A stretch of 64,000 bases of DNA from JADGHE01 sp035716025 (GCA_035716025.1 DASTKH010000047.1:62001-126000); one strand, 5' to 3'; positions 20,052 to 28,786 are shown, counted from the first letter of the stretch. Made by a program: numbers and translations. The notes: generated from the letters alone by a model not told the origin.

Positions 20052-20192
20052 CTAGTGGTTCACCAGCCCGGCAATTCCGACAACAATCAGGTAAATCGCG
20101 ACGATGTAATTAAGCAGGCGCGGCATCACGAGGATCAGGATGCCGGCAGCGAGAGCGACCAAGGGTTGCATGTTGGCGAGATTGACGGTCAC
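20052..20192 (-). CDS. DUF3096-type small membrane protein (46 aa)
   Basis: A 47-codon gene runs from GTG (20192) to TAG (20052). The product begins VTVNLANMQPLVALAAG and has two short hydrophobic stretches separated by PRLLNYIVAIY, ending GIAGLVNH. The pattern of LxPLxALxAGILILxxPRLLNYIVAIYLIxxG is the DUF3096 family of small inner-membrane proteins, widespread in Proteobacteria and of unknown function. It lies between ppdK and the deacetylase, on the ppdK strand and upstream of ppdK, and is easily missed because of its length. Confidence 0.82.
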   Translation of the reverse strand: MTVNLANMQPLVALAAGILILVMPRLLNYIVAIYLIVVGIAGLVNH

Positions 20193-20330
20193 GAGACGGG
20201 CTCCGGGCCAAAGCCCGCCGCGGAAACGCGGCGAGTCGGGTACATGTTCCGGCCGGCAACCGAAGCGGGCGGGGTCGCGGGCCGCGCCGCATCATGATAG
20301 CAAGCAAGAAAAGCCAGCGAGGAGCCTCTC

Positions 20331-21227
20331 ATGCCGATGACGCCACGCGAACGCCTTCCCTATTCCGCCATCGTCGACCGCCCGCCGCTGAAGCTGCCGG
20401 GCGATGCCCGGGTGGTGGTGTGGACGATCGTGAATCTCGAGTCCTGGAGCATCGAGCGGCCCATGCCGCGCGTCGTGCTGACCCCGCCCATGGGGCAGCC
20501 CCAGCTTCCCGACGCGCCGAACTGGGCCTGGCACGAATACGGGATGCGGGTGGGCGTCTGGCGCTTCTTCGAACTGTTCGACGAATTGGGAATCAAGGCG
20601 TCGGCGGCGGTCAACGGCCAGATGTGCGAGCACTATCCGCGCATCGCCCAGGCGCTCAAGGAACGCGGCTGGGAGTTCATGCCGCACGGCTACGAGCAGC
20701 GGCCGATGCAGACAGTCGAGGATCAGCCGGCCGCCATCCGCCGCGCCATCGAAGCGATCGAGAAGGCGAGCGGCGAAAGGCCGATCGGCTGGCTCGCCCC
20801 CGGCATGAGCCAGACGCTCGAGACGCCCGACTACCTCGCGGCCGCCGGGTTCAAATACACCGGCGACTATGTTCATGACGACGAGCCTTCGATCTGCGAG
20901 ACGGAGCACGGCCGGCTCGTGACGCTGCCTTACACCTTCGACATGAATGACATCACCATCATGTCGCTGCAGCACCACGAGGGCCGGCATTTCTATGAGC
21001 GGGGCGTGGACCAGTTCGAGCGGCTCTACAAGGAAGGGGCCAAGCGCGCGAAAATCATGCCGATCCCGCTGCACGCCTATCTTTCGGGGCAGCCGCACCG
21101 GATCGTCCATCTCGAACGGCTCTACCGCTACATGCACGGCAGGCCGGGCGTCCTGTTCTGGACCGGCGCGCAAATCTACGACTGGTTCGTCAAACAGGGC
21201 GGCCTCGAACAGGGCCTCGCCGCCTGA
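20331..21227 (+). CDS. Polysaccharide deacetylase (NodB-fold) family protein, PuuE-like
   Basis: A 298-residue cytoplasmic protein with a NodB-type barrel. It resembles the allantoinase PuuE / imidase branch rather than sugar deacetylases: long loops, NLESWSIERPMPR near residue 35, an EFMPHGYEQRPM segment near residue 118 and IGWLAPGMSQTLET near residue 153. Metal ligands of this branch include the histidine in MPHGYEQ. No uric-acid genes are adjacent, so the substrate may be another cyclic or linear amide. ATG at 20331 follows GAGGAGCC closely. Confidence 0.82.
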   Translation: MPMTPRERLPYSAIVDRPPLKLPGDARVVVWTIVNLESWSIERPMPRVVLTPPMGQPQLPDAPNWAWHEYGMRVGVWRFFELFDELGIKASAAVNGQMCEHYPRIAQALKERGWEFMPHGYEQRPMQTVEDQPAAIRRAIEAIEKASGERPIGWLAPGMSQTLETPDYLAAAGFKYTGDYVHDDEPSICETEHGRLVTLPYTFDMNDITIMSLQHHEGRHFYERGVDQFERLYKEGAKRAKIMPIPLHAYLSGQPHRIVHLERLYRYMHGRPGVLFWTGAQIYDWFVKQGGLEQGLAA

Positions 21228-21246
21228 CGGCCGGCCCGCATCGCGT

Positions 21247-22287
21247 TCAGAACGCCGCTTCGAGAATCGCCAGCGCGTCGTCCTTGGCGACGGCGCGCGG
21301 CGCGCGAATGCCGAGCGCGGCGACCTCCTCCGCGGCGCGGGCGCATTTTTCGCGGGGAAGCCCGAGCGCGCTGAGCCGCTTGCGGATGGGAAAGCCGGCC
21401 ACCAGCGCGGCAAGCGCCTCCGCCGGATCGCGGCCGCCGAACAGGCCGGCGAGCCGTTCCCGCGCCGCAGGCGCGGCGGCGAGATTGAACCGCGCAACAT
21501 GCGGCAGGATGACGGCGTGCGTTTCGGCGTGCGGCAGGCCGGAACCGCCGAGCACATGCGCGAGCTTGTGGTGGAGGCCGCTTGCGCCCGCGAGGGCGCC
21601 GGCCGCAAGCCAGGCTGCCGCCAGACAGTCGGCGCGCGCCGCGCGGTCTTCTCCGTCCGCAACGGCCCGCGGCAACCGGTGCACAAAGAGCCGCAGAGCC
21701 TCGACGGCGCAGGCGACGCCGAACGGCGTCGCATCGGGGGCCCACATCGCCTCGACGCAATGCGCGACGGCGTTCAGACCGCTTGCCGCCGTCACGGCCG
21801 GCGGCAGGCCGAGCGTTAGGTCCGGGTCGTAGATCACGGTTTTCGGTCGCACCTGCGGGTCGCGACGCACGTGCTTCCGCTCGCCCTCGCTCAGGCCGAA
21901 GATCATGGTGCCTTCCGAGCCCGAATAGGTGGTCGGGATCGCGAGAATCGGCAGGCCTGTCGCGTGAGCGATCGCCTTGGCAAGGCCGATCGCCGAACCG
22001 CCGCCGACGGCCACGAGTCCGTCGGCTTCGGCCGCCTTCGCCGCCGCAACGCCCTTGGCGGCGACGGCGGTCGGCACATGGATCACCGCCTCTGCGCACA
22101 GGCCTGCGGCGCGTTTGCCGAGCTTGTCGAGCACCCGCCGCCCGAGCCGCGCGCCGCTTCCGGGCGTTGCGACGACGAGCGCACGCCCCATGCCCAGCCG
22201 TTCGGCCTCGCCGGCGGTCTCGGCGAACGCGCCGGGAGCGAACACAATGCGTTGCGCCGGAACGTCGTGCGTGAAGGCGGCCGTCAT
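21247..22287 (-). CDS. Maleylacetate reductase (iron-containing ADH family)
   Basis: A 346-residue dehydrogenase. The NAD(P)-binding GGGSAIGLAKA motif lies near residue 95, TTYSGSEGT near residue 120, and the metal-binding histidines are in GLHHKLAHVLGG and LPHAETHAVILPH. This combination and the length identify maleylacetate reductase, which reduces maleylacetate to 3-oxoadipate in hydroxyquinol or chloroaromatic breakdown. No intradiol dioxygenase or monooxygenase partner is adjacent. The LysR gene upstream on the same strand could include it in its transcript, with a 42-base gap. Confidence 0.88.
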   Translation of the reverse strand: MTAAFTHDVPAQRIVFAPGAFAETAGEAERLGMGRALVVATPGSGARLGRRVLDKLGKRAAGLCAEAVIHVPTAVAAKGVAAAKAAEADGLVAVGGGSAIGLAKAIAHATGLPILAIPTTYSGSEGTMIFGLSEGERKHVRRDPQVRPKTVIYDPDLTLGLPPAVTAASGLNAVAHCVEAMWAPDATPFGVACAVEALRLFVHRLPRAVADGEDRAARADCLAAAWLAAGALAGASGLHHKLAHVLGGSGLPHAETHAVILPHVARFNLAAAPAARERLAGLFGGRDPAEALAALVAGFPIRKRLSALGLPREKCARAAEEVAALGIRAPRAVAKDDALAILEAAF

Positions 22288-22329
22288 GACCCTTCTCCTG
22301 CTAAAGCGTCGCCTGCACGCACGGCGTCG

Positions 22330-23214
22330 CTATTCGGCGGCCTCGCGGCTTGTTCCCGACAGGTTGTCCAGCGACGAGATGATGTGGCCGGCGAGCGCAT
22401 CGGTGAGGGCCGACGTGCCGTGGGGGTTGCGGACGAGGCCCACGCGGCATGGCGGCAGATCGGGAAAGCCTTCGCTCGGGGTCAGCACACGCATGCCCGG
22501 ACGCAGGCCCGATTCCGGAGAGACCGAGACCGCAAGGCCCGCCAGCACGGCGGCGCGGATCGCCCCGGCATTGCCGCTGCAGAAGGCGATGCGATAGGCG
22601 CGGCCGATGCCGTCGAGCCGCTCGGTGGCAGCGCGGCGCCAAGCACAGGTCGGACGGGAGAGCGCGAGCGGAAGCACCTCCTCCATGTGCGTCGCGTGGC
22701 GGCTCGAGGTCACCCAGAGCAGCCGCTCCTGCCGGAAGGTCTCGTTGACGCGGTTGCTCTCCGTCGCGGTTACGATGGCGAGGTCGACCTCGCCGGCCTC
22801 GATGCGCTTGATGAGGTCGACGGACTCCTCGCAAATGACGGTGAATTCCACGCCCGGATAGGCCCGCGAGAACCGCGCCATGATCTCGGGCAGGTAACGG
22901 TCGGCATAATCGTCGGGCACGCCGAGCCGCACCCGCCCGCTGAGGTCCCGGTCATTGAAGGCGGCAAGCGCCTCGATGTTGAGCTTGATGATACGACGCG
23001 CGTAGTCGAGGAGCCGGTCGCCGTCTTCGGTCAATTTGGACGCGCGGCCGTCCCGCGCGAAAATCGGCCGCCCGACCCGCTCCTCGAGCCGCTTCATCTG
23101 CATTGAAACGGCCGACTGCGTCTTGTGCACAAGTTCGGCCGCACGGGTGAAGCTGCCGGTCTCCGCGATGGCCAGGAAGGTCCTCAAATGATCAACGTCA
23201 ATCAGCGCGGTCAT
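22330..23214 (-). CDS. LysR family transcriptional regulator, partner of DUF1127 gene
   Basis: A 294-residue LysR-type regulator: winged helix-turn-helix at residues about 5-63 (HLRTFLAIAETGSFTRAAELVHKTQSAVSMQMKRLEE is the recognisable HTH region), then a periplasmic-binding-protein-like effector domain from about residue 90. The start MTALIDVDHLRTF is typical of a rhizobial subgroup found divergent from DUF1127 genes. An upstream ATG at 23244 would add ten residues but lacks support. The palindromic site at 23251-23290 lies just upstream and probably controls both genes. Confidence 0.9.
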   Translation of the reverse strand: MTALIDVDHLRTFLAIAETGSFTRAAELVHKTQSAVSMQMKRLEERVGRPIFARDGRASKLTEDGDRLLDYARRIIKLNIEALAAFNDRDLSGRVRLGVPDDYADRYLPEIMARFSRAYPGVEFTVICEESVDLIKRIEAGEVDLAIVTATESNRVNETFRQERLLWVTSSRHATHMEEVLPLALSRPTCAWRRAATERLDGIGRAYRIAFCSGNAGAIRAAVLAGLAVSVSPESGLRPGMRVLTPSEGFPDLPPCRVGLVRNPHGTSALTDALAGHIISSLDNLSGTSREAAE

Positions 23215-23250
23215 GGGTGCATCTCCGGCCAATAACATCATCACTCGTGA

Positions 23251-23290
23251 TTGGTTATATTAGAAACATTCGTTTCACTAATCAATCTGC
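23251..23290. promoter_or_regulatory. Candidate LysR operator between LysR and DUF1127 genes
   Basis: An inverted repeat GAAAC (23263-23267), four bases, GTTTC (23272-23276) is nested in weaker outer symmetry, TTGGTTATATTAG at 23251-23263 against ACTAATCAAT at 23277-23286. It is AT-rich against the background and lies 37 bases before the LysR start and 108 before the DUF1127 start. LysR regulators bind interrupted dyads of this size in divergent spacers. Confidence 0.6.
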
Positions 23291-23397
23291 AGGCCCCATA
23301 TTCCGGCCGTCCCACAAAGCGGGCGGGCTTTCCGGGTGTCTGTGCGGGCTGCCGGGCACCAGGATCACTCCCGTCTTCGCAACTCAGGGAGAATCCC

Positions 23398-23784
23398 ATG
23401 TCCTCCGTTACGGTGCGCGCTTTTGTTCCCGCCGGCTTCGGCCGGGTTGCCGGCCTTGCGGGCGCCGTGGCGCGCCGCCTTGCCGCGATTGGTCGCGCAT
23501 TCCATCACCGCCGGGAGCTCGCGGCGCTGGCCGCATTCGACGATCGCATGCTGGCGGATATCGGCCTCACCAGGGGTGACATTCGCGATGCGGTCGCCCA
23601 GCTCCCCTGGCACGACCCAACCGAGGTCCTGACCACCCGGGCGGACGAGCGGCGCCGGGCGCGGCGCCAGACCGCTGCCGAGCGGTGCGCCCCGGATCGC
23701 GCCGTCCTGGACGCTCCGCCGACTGCTCCGGAAATCGACGCCTGGTCCAGTGCGCAGTTTCCGGCTCGCAGCCGGTACTACTGA
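23398..23784 (+). CDS. DUF1127 domain protein with long C-terminal tail
   Basis: A 128-residue basic protein. The DUF1127 motif spans about residues 38-62 (RRELAALAAFDDRMLADIG, then LTRGDIRDAV), and the remaining half is arginine-, alanine- and proline-rich and probably disordered. Short DUF1127 proteins in Agrobacterium affect phosphate, carbon and RNA metabolism, but this one is longer than the usual 45-90 residues. The ATG at 23398 follows CAGGGAGAATCCC. A strong terminator follows at 23857. Control by the divergent LysR protein is likely. Confidence 0.85.
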   Translation: MSSVTVRAFVPAGFGRVAGLAGAVARRLAAIGRAFHHRRELAALAAFDDRMLADIGLTRGDIRDAVAQLPWHDPTEVLTTRADERRRARRQTAAERCAPDRAVLDAPPTAPEIDAWSSAQFPARSRYY

Positions 23785-23856
23785 GCCGGACGCCGCGTTT
23801 GCCTGTCTGCCGGCCTTCGCCCGCGCACACCCCCGCCACGCGCGCCGAAGGCGAAA

Positions 23857-23892
23857 GAGCCCGCCGGCCCCCCACCGGCGGGCTCTCATTTT
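23857..23892 (+). terminator. Rho-independent terminator after DUF1127 gene
   Basis: GAGCCCGCCGG (23857-23867) pairs with CCGGCGGGCTC (23875-23885), an 11-bp perfect stem with a 7-base loop, followed by TCATTTT. Confidence 0.85.
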
Positions 23893-23970
23893 CGTACCGC
23901 TTCTGCTATGGGGCCCAAGCGCGGCCGCCAGCCGCCGCCGAAAGCCGCAGGCGGCAGATGTTGCCGCGCC

Positions 23971-24450
23971 TCAGTTGCAGTCTTCGGGCAGAATCGGCAG
24001 CGGATGAAACTCGATGCCTTCCTCGCGGAGCTGCCTTGCGTCCTCGGGAGAAGCCTCGCCGTAAATCGACCGGTGCTCGATCTCGCCGTAGTGCATCTTG
24101 CGGGCTTCTTCGGGAAAGCGCTTGCCGACGTAATCCGCATTGCGGATCAGGTGCTCCCGCAGCTCCTTGAGCTTGGTGCGAAATTCGCGCTCCTGCGGCG
24201 ACAGCAGCGCAACCGGCCCCGCGGCCTCGGGCGCCTCGGGCGCAGAGCCCGGCTCGGCGGAGGTCGCAGTGCCCACGCCCTTCTCGGTGCGGGCGAGCTG
24301 CGGCGTCATCAACGCCTTCTCGACCTTCGTGATGCCGCACGACGGGCAGGCCACGAGCCCGCGTTTGGCCTGCCTGTCATAGGCCGCCGAGCTTTGGAAC
24401 CAGCTTTCGAATTCATGGCCCTTGGCACAGACCAGTGCGTAACGGATCAC
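23971..24450 (-). CDS. DUF1178 family protein
   Basis: A 159-residue protein starting at a GTG (24450) that overlaps the stop of the upstream amidase gene (GTGA). It opens VIRYALVCAKGHEFESWFQSS and has CPSCG near residue 35, the pattern of DUF1178, a small family with a likely zinc site formed by the first cysteine/histidine pair and the CPxCG motif. The function is unknown. It forms an operon with the Nit-type amidase, an arrangement common across Alphaproteobacteria, which suggests a shared but uncharacterised role. Confidence 0.88.
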   Translation of the reverse strand: MIRYALVCAKGHEFESWFQSSAAYDRQAKRGLVACPSCGITKVEKALMTPQLARTEKGVGTATSAEPGSAPEAPEAAGPVALLSPQEREFRTKLKELREHLIRNADYVGKRFPEEARKMHYGEIEHRSIYGEASPEDARQLREEGIEFHPLPILPEDCN

Positions 24451-25337
24451 CCGGCTTCTCCGATGACATGAAGGCGCGACGATTCCGCAAGCGGTCCCGC
24501 CGCCTCGAACCGGCGGCCGTGCTGGAGTGAAGGAATGCGCGAACGCGCTGCCGCAATCTCCGCCACGTCGATCTCCGCCAGCACCACGCCGGGCGCGTCG
24601 CCGCCTTCCGCGACGATGCGGCCCCACGGATCGACCACCAGCGAATGCCCGTAGGTCTCCCGGCCGTTCTCGTGCCGCCCGCCCTGCGCCGCCGCCAGCA
24701 CGAAGCTGCCGTTCTCGATGGCACGGGCGCGCAACAGCACGTGCCAGTGCGCCTCGCCGGTCTGCCGGGTGAAGGCAGAAGGCACCGCAAGGAACGAGGC
24801 GCCGGCCTCCGCCAGCGCCCGGTAGAGCGCCGGGAAGCGCAGGTCATAGCAGATCGTCAGGCCGATCCGCCCCCAGGGCAGGTCGCCCAGAACGGCCGTC
24901 TCGCCCGGCTGGTAGGTGCGGGATTCGCGATAGGTTTCCCCGCCCGGCAGATCGACGTCGAACATGTGAATCTTGTCGTAGCGCGCCGCGATCTCGCCCT
25001 GCGGATCGATCAGAAACGAGCGGTTGATCGCCCGGTCGGGACCGGCACGGAGGGCGAGCGATCCCACGTGAACATGAATTTTCAGAGCGCGCGCGAGCGA
25101 ACGGAAGTCAGCAAGCAGAGGATCAGTCTCCTCCTCGGCAATGGCGGCAAAGAGCCGGTCGCGCTTCGTCTCCATGATGTTGGTCATCTCGGGCGTCTGC
25201 ACATAGTGCACGCCCGCCTCCTTCGCCTCGCGAATGAGCGCGGCCGCGGCCGCGAAATTCTCGTGCGGCGCGCGCCCCGAGCGCATCTGGATGAGGCCCA
25301 CGCGGAAGCGGCCGGCATCGCCGTAGAGGGAGGTCAT
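24447..25337 (-). CDS. Carbon-nitrogen hydrolase, Nit/omega-amidase type
   Basis: A 296-residue nitrilase-superfamily amidase with the catalytic triad Glu50 (QTPEM), Lys122 (YDKIHMFDVDLP) and Cys163 (CYDLRFP). The DKIHMFDVDLPGG segment places it in the Nit branch that hydrolyses deaminated glutathione or alpha-ketoglutaramate, a metabolite-repair role. It sits between glutaredoxin 3 upstream and DUF1178 downstream on the same strand; the glutaredoxin neighbour is compatible with a link to glutathione. Confidence 0.93.
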   Translation of the reverse strand: MTSLYGDAGRFRVGLIQMRSGRAPHENFAAAAALIREAKEAGVHYVQTPEMTNIMETKRDRLFAAIAEEETDPLLADFRSLARALKIHVHVGSLALRAGPDRAINRSFLIDPQGEIAARYDKIHMFDVDLPGGETYRESRTYQPGETAVLGDLPWGRIGLTICYDLRFPALYRALAEAGASFLAVPSAFTRQTGEAHWHVLLRARAIENGSFVLAAAQGGRHENGRETYGHSLVVDPWGRIVAEGGDAPGVVLAEIDVAEIAAARSRIPSLQHGRRFEAAGPLAESSRLHVIGEAG

Positions 25338-25402
25338 GGCGCCTTGTCCCTATCGTGGCGGATAATATGCCTCTCGGCTCCCCATGCACCCCGCCCGGCG
25401 CG

Positions 25403-25666
25403 TCAGGACGAGGAAGCCAGCAGTGCGTCGAGGGCGCCCGATCGTTCGAGCGCGTGCAGATCGTCGCTGCCGCCGATGTGCTTGTCGCCGATGAAGATCT
25501 GCGGAACCGTGTGACGGCCGCCCGTGCGGGCGAGCATCTCGTCCCGCTTTCCCGCATCGGTACCGACGTCGAATTCCGTGAACGAAAGGCCCTTGCGCGC
25601 GAGCAGCGCCTTGGCGGCGCGGCAGTACCCGCACCAGCGGGTGGTGTAGATTTCAATGGCTGGCAT
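25403..25666 (-). CDS. grxC: Glutaredoxin 3
   Basis: An 87-residue dithiol glutaredoxin with the active site Cys12-Gly-Tyr-Cys15 in RWCGYCRAAK, the cis-proline segment HTVPQIF near residue 53 and the glutathione-binding GGSDDLHAL near residue 65. It reduces disulfides and glutathionylated proteins in the cytoplasm. It is 65 bases upstream of the Nit gene and probably in the same transcript. Confidence 0.95.
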   Translation of the reverse strand: MPAIEIYTTRWCGYCRAAKALLARKGLSFTEFDVGTDAGKRDEMLARTGGRHTVPQIFIGDKHIGGSDDLHALERSGALDALLASSS

Positions 25667-25697
25667 GTTTGGCCAAGTATCTGATATCGCGGACTTC

Positions 25698-26504
25698 TTA
25701 TATGGGAGGCCGCGCCTGATTCACAACCCGGGCGAAAACCAGCACGTCCACATTGGCCGCTCCCGCCCGCAGCAGGGCGCGGGCGCAGGCCTCGACCGTG
25801 GCGCCCGAGGTCAGTACGTCGTCGACGAGCACGAGCCGCCGGCCGGCGACCTCCGGCCGCGCTTCCGCCGGCACGCGGAACACGCCTTGCACGTTGGCGG
25901 CGCGTTCGCTGCGCGTCAGCCCGACCTGCTGAACCGTCGCCTTCACGCGCTTGAGAAGATCGGCGCGGACCGGCAGTCCGGCCGCAGCTCCGATCGTCGC
26001 CGCGAGCGCCGCCGACTGGTTGAACCGCCGCGTCCAAAGCCGGCGCCAGTGCAGCGGAACCGGAACGAGCGCATCGGCCTCCCGCAGCAGGTCGCGGCCG
26101 GCAGAGGCCATCCAGCGCCCGAGCATCGGCGCAAGGTCGAGCCTGTCGCCGTATTTGAGCGCATGCACGAGCGAGGCCGCCACCCCGTCGTAGCGGGCGA
26201 CGGCACGGGCGCGATGATAGACCGGCGGATCGGCGATGGCTTCGAGCGACAGCAAGCCCGGGCCGGGATCGTAGGCGAAGGGAAGCCCGAGCCTTTCGCA
26301 ATACGGCCGGGTGATGAAATCGATCTGACCCCAGCAGGCGGCGCACAGGCCGTTCTTGTCGGCGAGCGGCTCGCGGCAGCCCGGACAGAGCGGCGGCAGC
26401 GCAAGGCCGAGCACGAAATCCGCCGCCCGGCGCGCGGCATGCGCCACGGCGGCGGCAGAGAAAGCGCGACGGCGCGGTGCGCCGGCTGCGAGGGCCTTGT
26501 CCAT
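25698..26504 (-). CDS. comF: ComF family phosphoribosyltransferase-like protein
   Basis: A 268-residue ComF homologue. The N-terminal zinc ribbon has Cys40, Cys43, Cys54 and Cys57, with Cys69 nearby; the C-terminal domain has the PRPP-binding motif VLVDDVLTSGAT near residue 228. ComF proteins act in natural transformation in Gram-positive and some Gram-negative bacteria; in Rhizobiales they are kept without a demonstrated competence system. It heads the grxC-Nit-DUF1178 run and is divergent from the methyltransferase gene. Confidence 0.92.
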   Translation of the reverse strand: MDKALAAGAPRRRAFSAAAVAHAARRAADFVLGLALPPLCPGCREPLADKNGLCAACWGQIDFITRPYCERLGLPFAYDPGPGLLSLEAIADPPVYHRARAVARYDGVAASLVHALKYGDRLDLAPMLGRWMASAGRDLLREADALVPVPLHWRRLWTRRFNQSAALAATIGAAAGLPVRADLLKRVKATVQQVGLTRSERAANVQGVFRVPAEARPEVAGRRLVLVDDVLTSGATVEACARALLRAGAANVDVLVFARVVNQARPPI

Positions 26505-26619
26505 GACGCAAGCCTAGCCCGGCCGGCCAGCCGAACCCAAGAGCCGTGCAGGCCGGAACGGAAAGGGCCGCCGGGGCTTTGGCTCGCCGAAGCACAGCGA
26601 AAGCCGATACACTGCCGGG

Positions 26620-27513
26620 ATGACCGAGGCCCTGTTCGATCGGATGCTCCTGCGCGACCGGCGCCGGCGTGCCGGCGCCTTGCGTCCTGCAACCTTTCTG
26701 CTCGACCGCGTGGCTGCGGAGCTTGCCGATCGGCTCGCGGCCGTGCTGCGCCACTTTCCGCTCGCGGTGGATCTTGGCACCCCGGGCGAGGCCTTGCGCC
26801 GCGCGCTCGCGGCGGACTCGCGCATCGGCACGCTGGTTGCCGTCGATTCGATCCCCGATCATTTGCCGCGCGGCGGGCGGGCGGTCGTGGCCGACGAGGA
26901 GGCCTTGCCGTTCCGCGACGGGTCGCTCGACCTCGTGGTCTCGGCGCTCGCGCTGCACACGATCAACGACCTTCCCGGCACACTCGCGCAGGTGCGTCGC
27001 GCCTTGAAGCCGGACGGCCTTTTTCTCGCAGCCGTGCTGGGCGGCGAGACGCTGACGGAACTGCGGCAGGCTTTCACGATCGCGGAGGCCGAGATCACCG
27101 GAGGTGCGGCGCCGCGCGTCGCCCCGTTTGCCGACGTGCCGACTCTGGGGCTGTTGTTGCAGCGCGCAGGACTTGCCCTGCCGGTCGCCGACCGCGAGCG
27201 CGTCACGGTCCGCTACGGCGATCCATTGGCCCTGCTCCGGGACCTGCGCGGCATGGGGGCGACGAACGTGCTGCGCGACCGCAGCCGCCGGCCCTTGCGT
27301 CGCGGCGTGGTGGTGCGCATGGCGGAGGTCTACGGCGAACGCTTTGCCGATGCGGACGGGCGCGTGCGCGCCACCTTCGAGATCGTCTGGCTCTCCGGCT
27401 GGGCGCCGCACGAGAGCCAGCAGAAGCCGCTGCGACCCGGCAGCGCCGCCGTACGGCTTGCCGACGCGCTCGGCACGACGGAGCGCTCCGCCGGCGAGAA
27501 GGCCGGGCAGTAG
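26620..27513 (+). CDS. SAM-dependent methyltransferase, NDUFAF5-like
   Basis: A 297-residue class I methyltransferase-fold protein beginning LFDRMLLRDRRRRA, a signature of the NDUFAF5/BioC-related group. The SAM-site region reads AVDLGTPGEALR, less canonical than GxGxG, followed by VVADEEALPFRDGSLDLVVSALALHTIND. Human NDUFAF5 is an arginine hydroxylase that assembles respiratory complex I, and alphaproteobacterial homologues lie beside comF and grxC as here. A complex I role is therefore plausible but inferred. It converges on the MFS gene with an 8-base gap. Confidence 0.8.
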   Translation: MTEALFDRMLLRDRRRRAGALRPATFLLDRVAAELADRLAAVLRHFPLAVDLGTPGEALRRALAADSRIGTLVAVDSIPDHLPRGGRAVVADEEALPFRDGSLDLVVSALALHTINDLPGTLAQVRRALKPDGLFLAAVLGGETLTELRQAFTIAEAEITGGAAPRVAPFADVPTLGLLLQRAGLALPVADRERVTVRYGDPLALLRDLRGMGATNVLRDRSRRPLRRGVVVRMAEVYGERFADADGRVRATFEIVWLSGWAPHESQQKPLRPGSAAVRLADALGTTERSAGEKAGQ

Positions 27514-27520
27514 ACCGCTT

Positions 27521-28786
27521 TCAAACGCCGTCGGCGGAGAGCTCCGCCTTAAAGAGCGGCGTACGCCAGCGCAGCGCGATGAGGGCGATGCAGGCAAGGC
27601 CGAACGCGGCATAAAGTGTCGCCGTAGCCCGGAATCCGATCTCCCCGATCAGCACGCCCGCGCCGAGCAGCCCGAGCGGCAGGCTGTAGATCGCCATCAT
27701 CCGCACCCCCATGACGCGGCCACGAAAGCGGTCGCCGGCGGTGCGCAGCAACAGCACGGTCAGCGGCACCATGCTGAGGCTCTGCACGAATCCGGTGGCG
27801 AACAGCACCAGCATGCCGGTCGCAAGGCTTTGCATCTGTGCGAAAACGAGCAGCATCGCGTACCAGGCCACGCCGAAGGCGAGCATCATGCGGGCCGGCC
27901 GCATGCGCGCGCCGACAAGGCTCAGCACGACGGAGCCGACGAGCGCCCCGCAGGCGAAGCTTGCCGCGAGATAGCCGAGTCCGGTCTGGTCCGTGCCGTA
28001 AAGGTCGCGTGCGACGAAGGGCAAGAGCCCGCTCGAGAACGGAAACGCCGTCAGGTTGACGAGGAAGGCAAGCCATAGGCCGGCGAGCAGGTGCGGGGTG
28101 TGCCAGATGTAGCGGATGCCTTCGCCGAGGTCGCGCCAGGGTGACGGACGCCGAGCCGGCGCGGATGCGATCGCGGAAGCCGGCGGCGCGGGGCGGGCCC
28201 GCGGCACGCACAAGGTGAGGACGAAGCCGGCCGCATAGATCAGCGTCACCGCGAGATAGGCCGGCGCCATGCCGAGCGCGGCGAACAGGCCCGCACCCGC
28301 AAGCGCTCCCGCGATACGGGCCGAATCGGTCGTCGTCCGGGAAATGCTGGCGGCGGGGATCAGGTGTTCGGGAGGCATGCGTTCGGCGACCAGCGCGGCC
28401 CGCATGCCCTGGTCGGACGGGCGGACCAGGCCCGACAGCATGGCGATGACCAGCACGGGCGCCGGCGCCAGAAGGCCGGCGGCCGCGAGCGCCATCAGAA
28501 GCGCCGCCAGGATCGTGTAGACGCTGCGCATTCCCGCAAGCAGGTTGCGGTGGCCGACCCGGTCGCCAACGACCCCGAACATCGGGGCGATCAAGGTGCC
28601 GAGATATTGCGAAGCGCCGAACACCGTGAGCATGAAGACCGAGCCGGTCTCGACCAGGATGTACCAGCCGAGAATCAGCGTCTCCATCTCGAACGCCCAC
28701 GACGTGAACAGGTCGGCGGGCCACTGGAACAGAAAGGCGCGAACGCGCAGCGGCGCGAGCGCCGACGACCGCGGCACCGCGCTCAC
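27521..28786 (-). CDS. Major facilitator superfamily transporter, EntS-type
   Basis: A 421-residue membrane protein with about twelve predicted helices and a central loop near residue 205. The GVVGDRVGHRNLL segment (loop 2-3) is the MFS signature. Overall it resembles the MFS_3/EntS branch that exports siderophores and other small molecules, but no siderophore genes are nearby, so the substrate is open. It is a single gene with a 192-base gap before the Bug receptor gene, which ends upstream of it on the same strand. Confidence 0.88.
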   Translation of the reverse strand: MSAVPRSSALAPLRVRAFLFQWPADLFTSWAFEMETLILGWYILVETGSVFMLTVFGASQYLGTLIAPMFGVVGDRVGHRNLLAGMRSVYTILAALLMALAAAGLLAPAPVLVIAMLSGLVRPSDQGMRAALVAERMPPEHLIPAASISRTTTDSARIAGALAGAGLFAALGMAPAYLAVTLIYAAGFVLTLCVPRARPAPPASAIASAPARRPSPWRDLGEGIRYIWHTPHLLAGLWLAFLVNLTAFPFSSGLLPFVARDLYGTDQTGLGYLAASFACGALVGSVVLSLVGARMRPARMMLAFGVAWYAMLLVFAQMQSLATGMLVLFATGFVQSLSMVPLTVLLLRTAGDRFRGRVMGVRMMAIYSLPLGLLGAGVLIGEIGFRATATLYAAFGLACIALIALRWRTPLFKAELSADGV

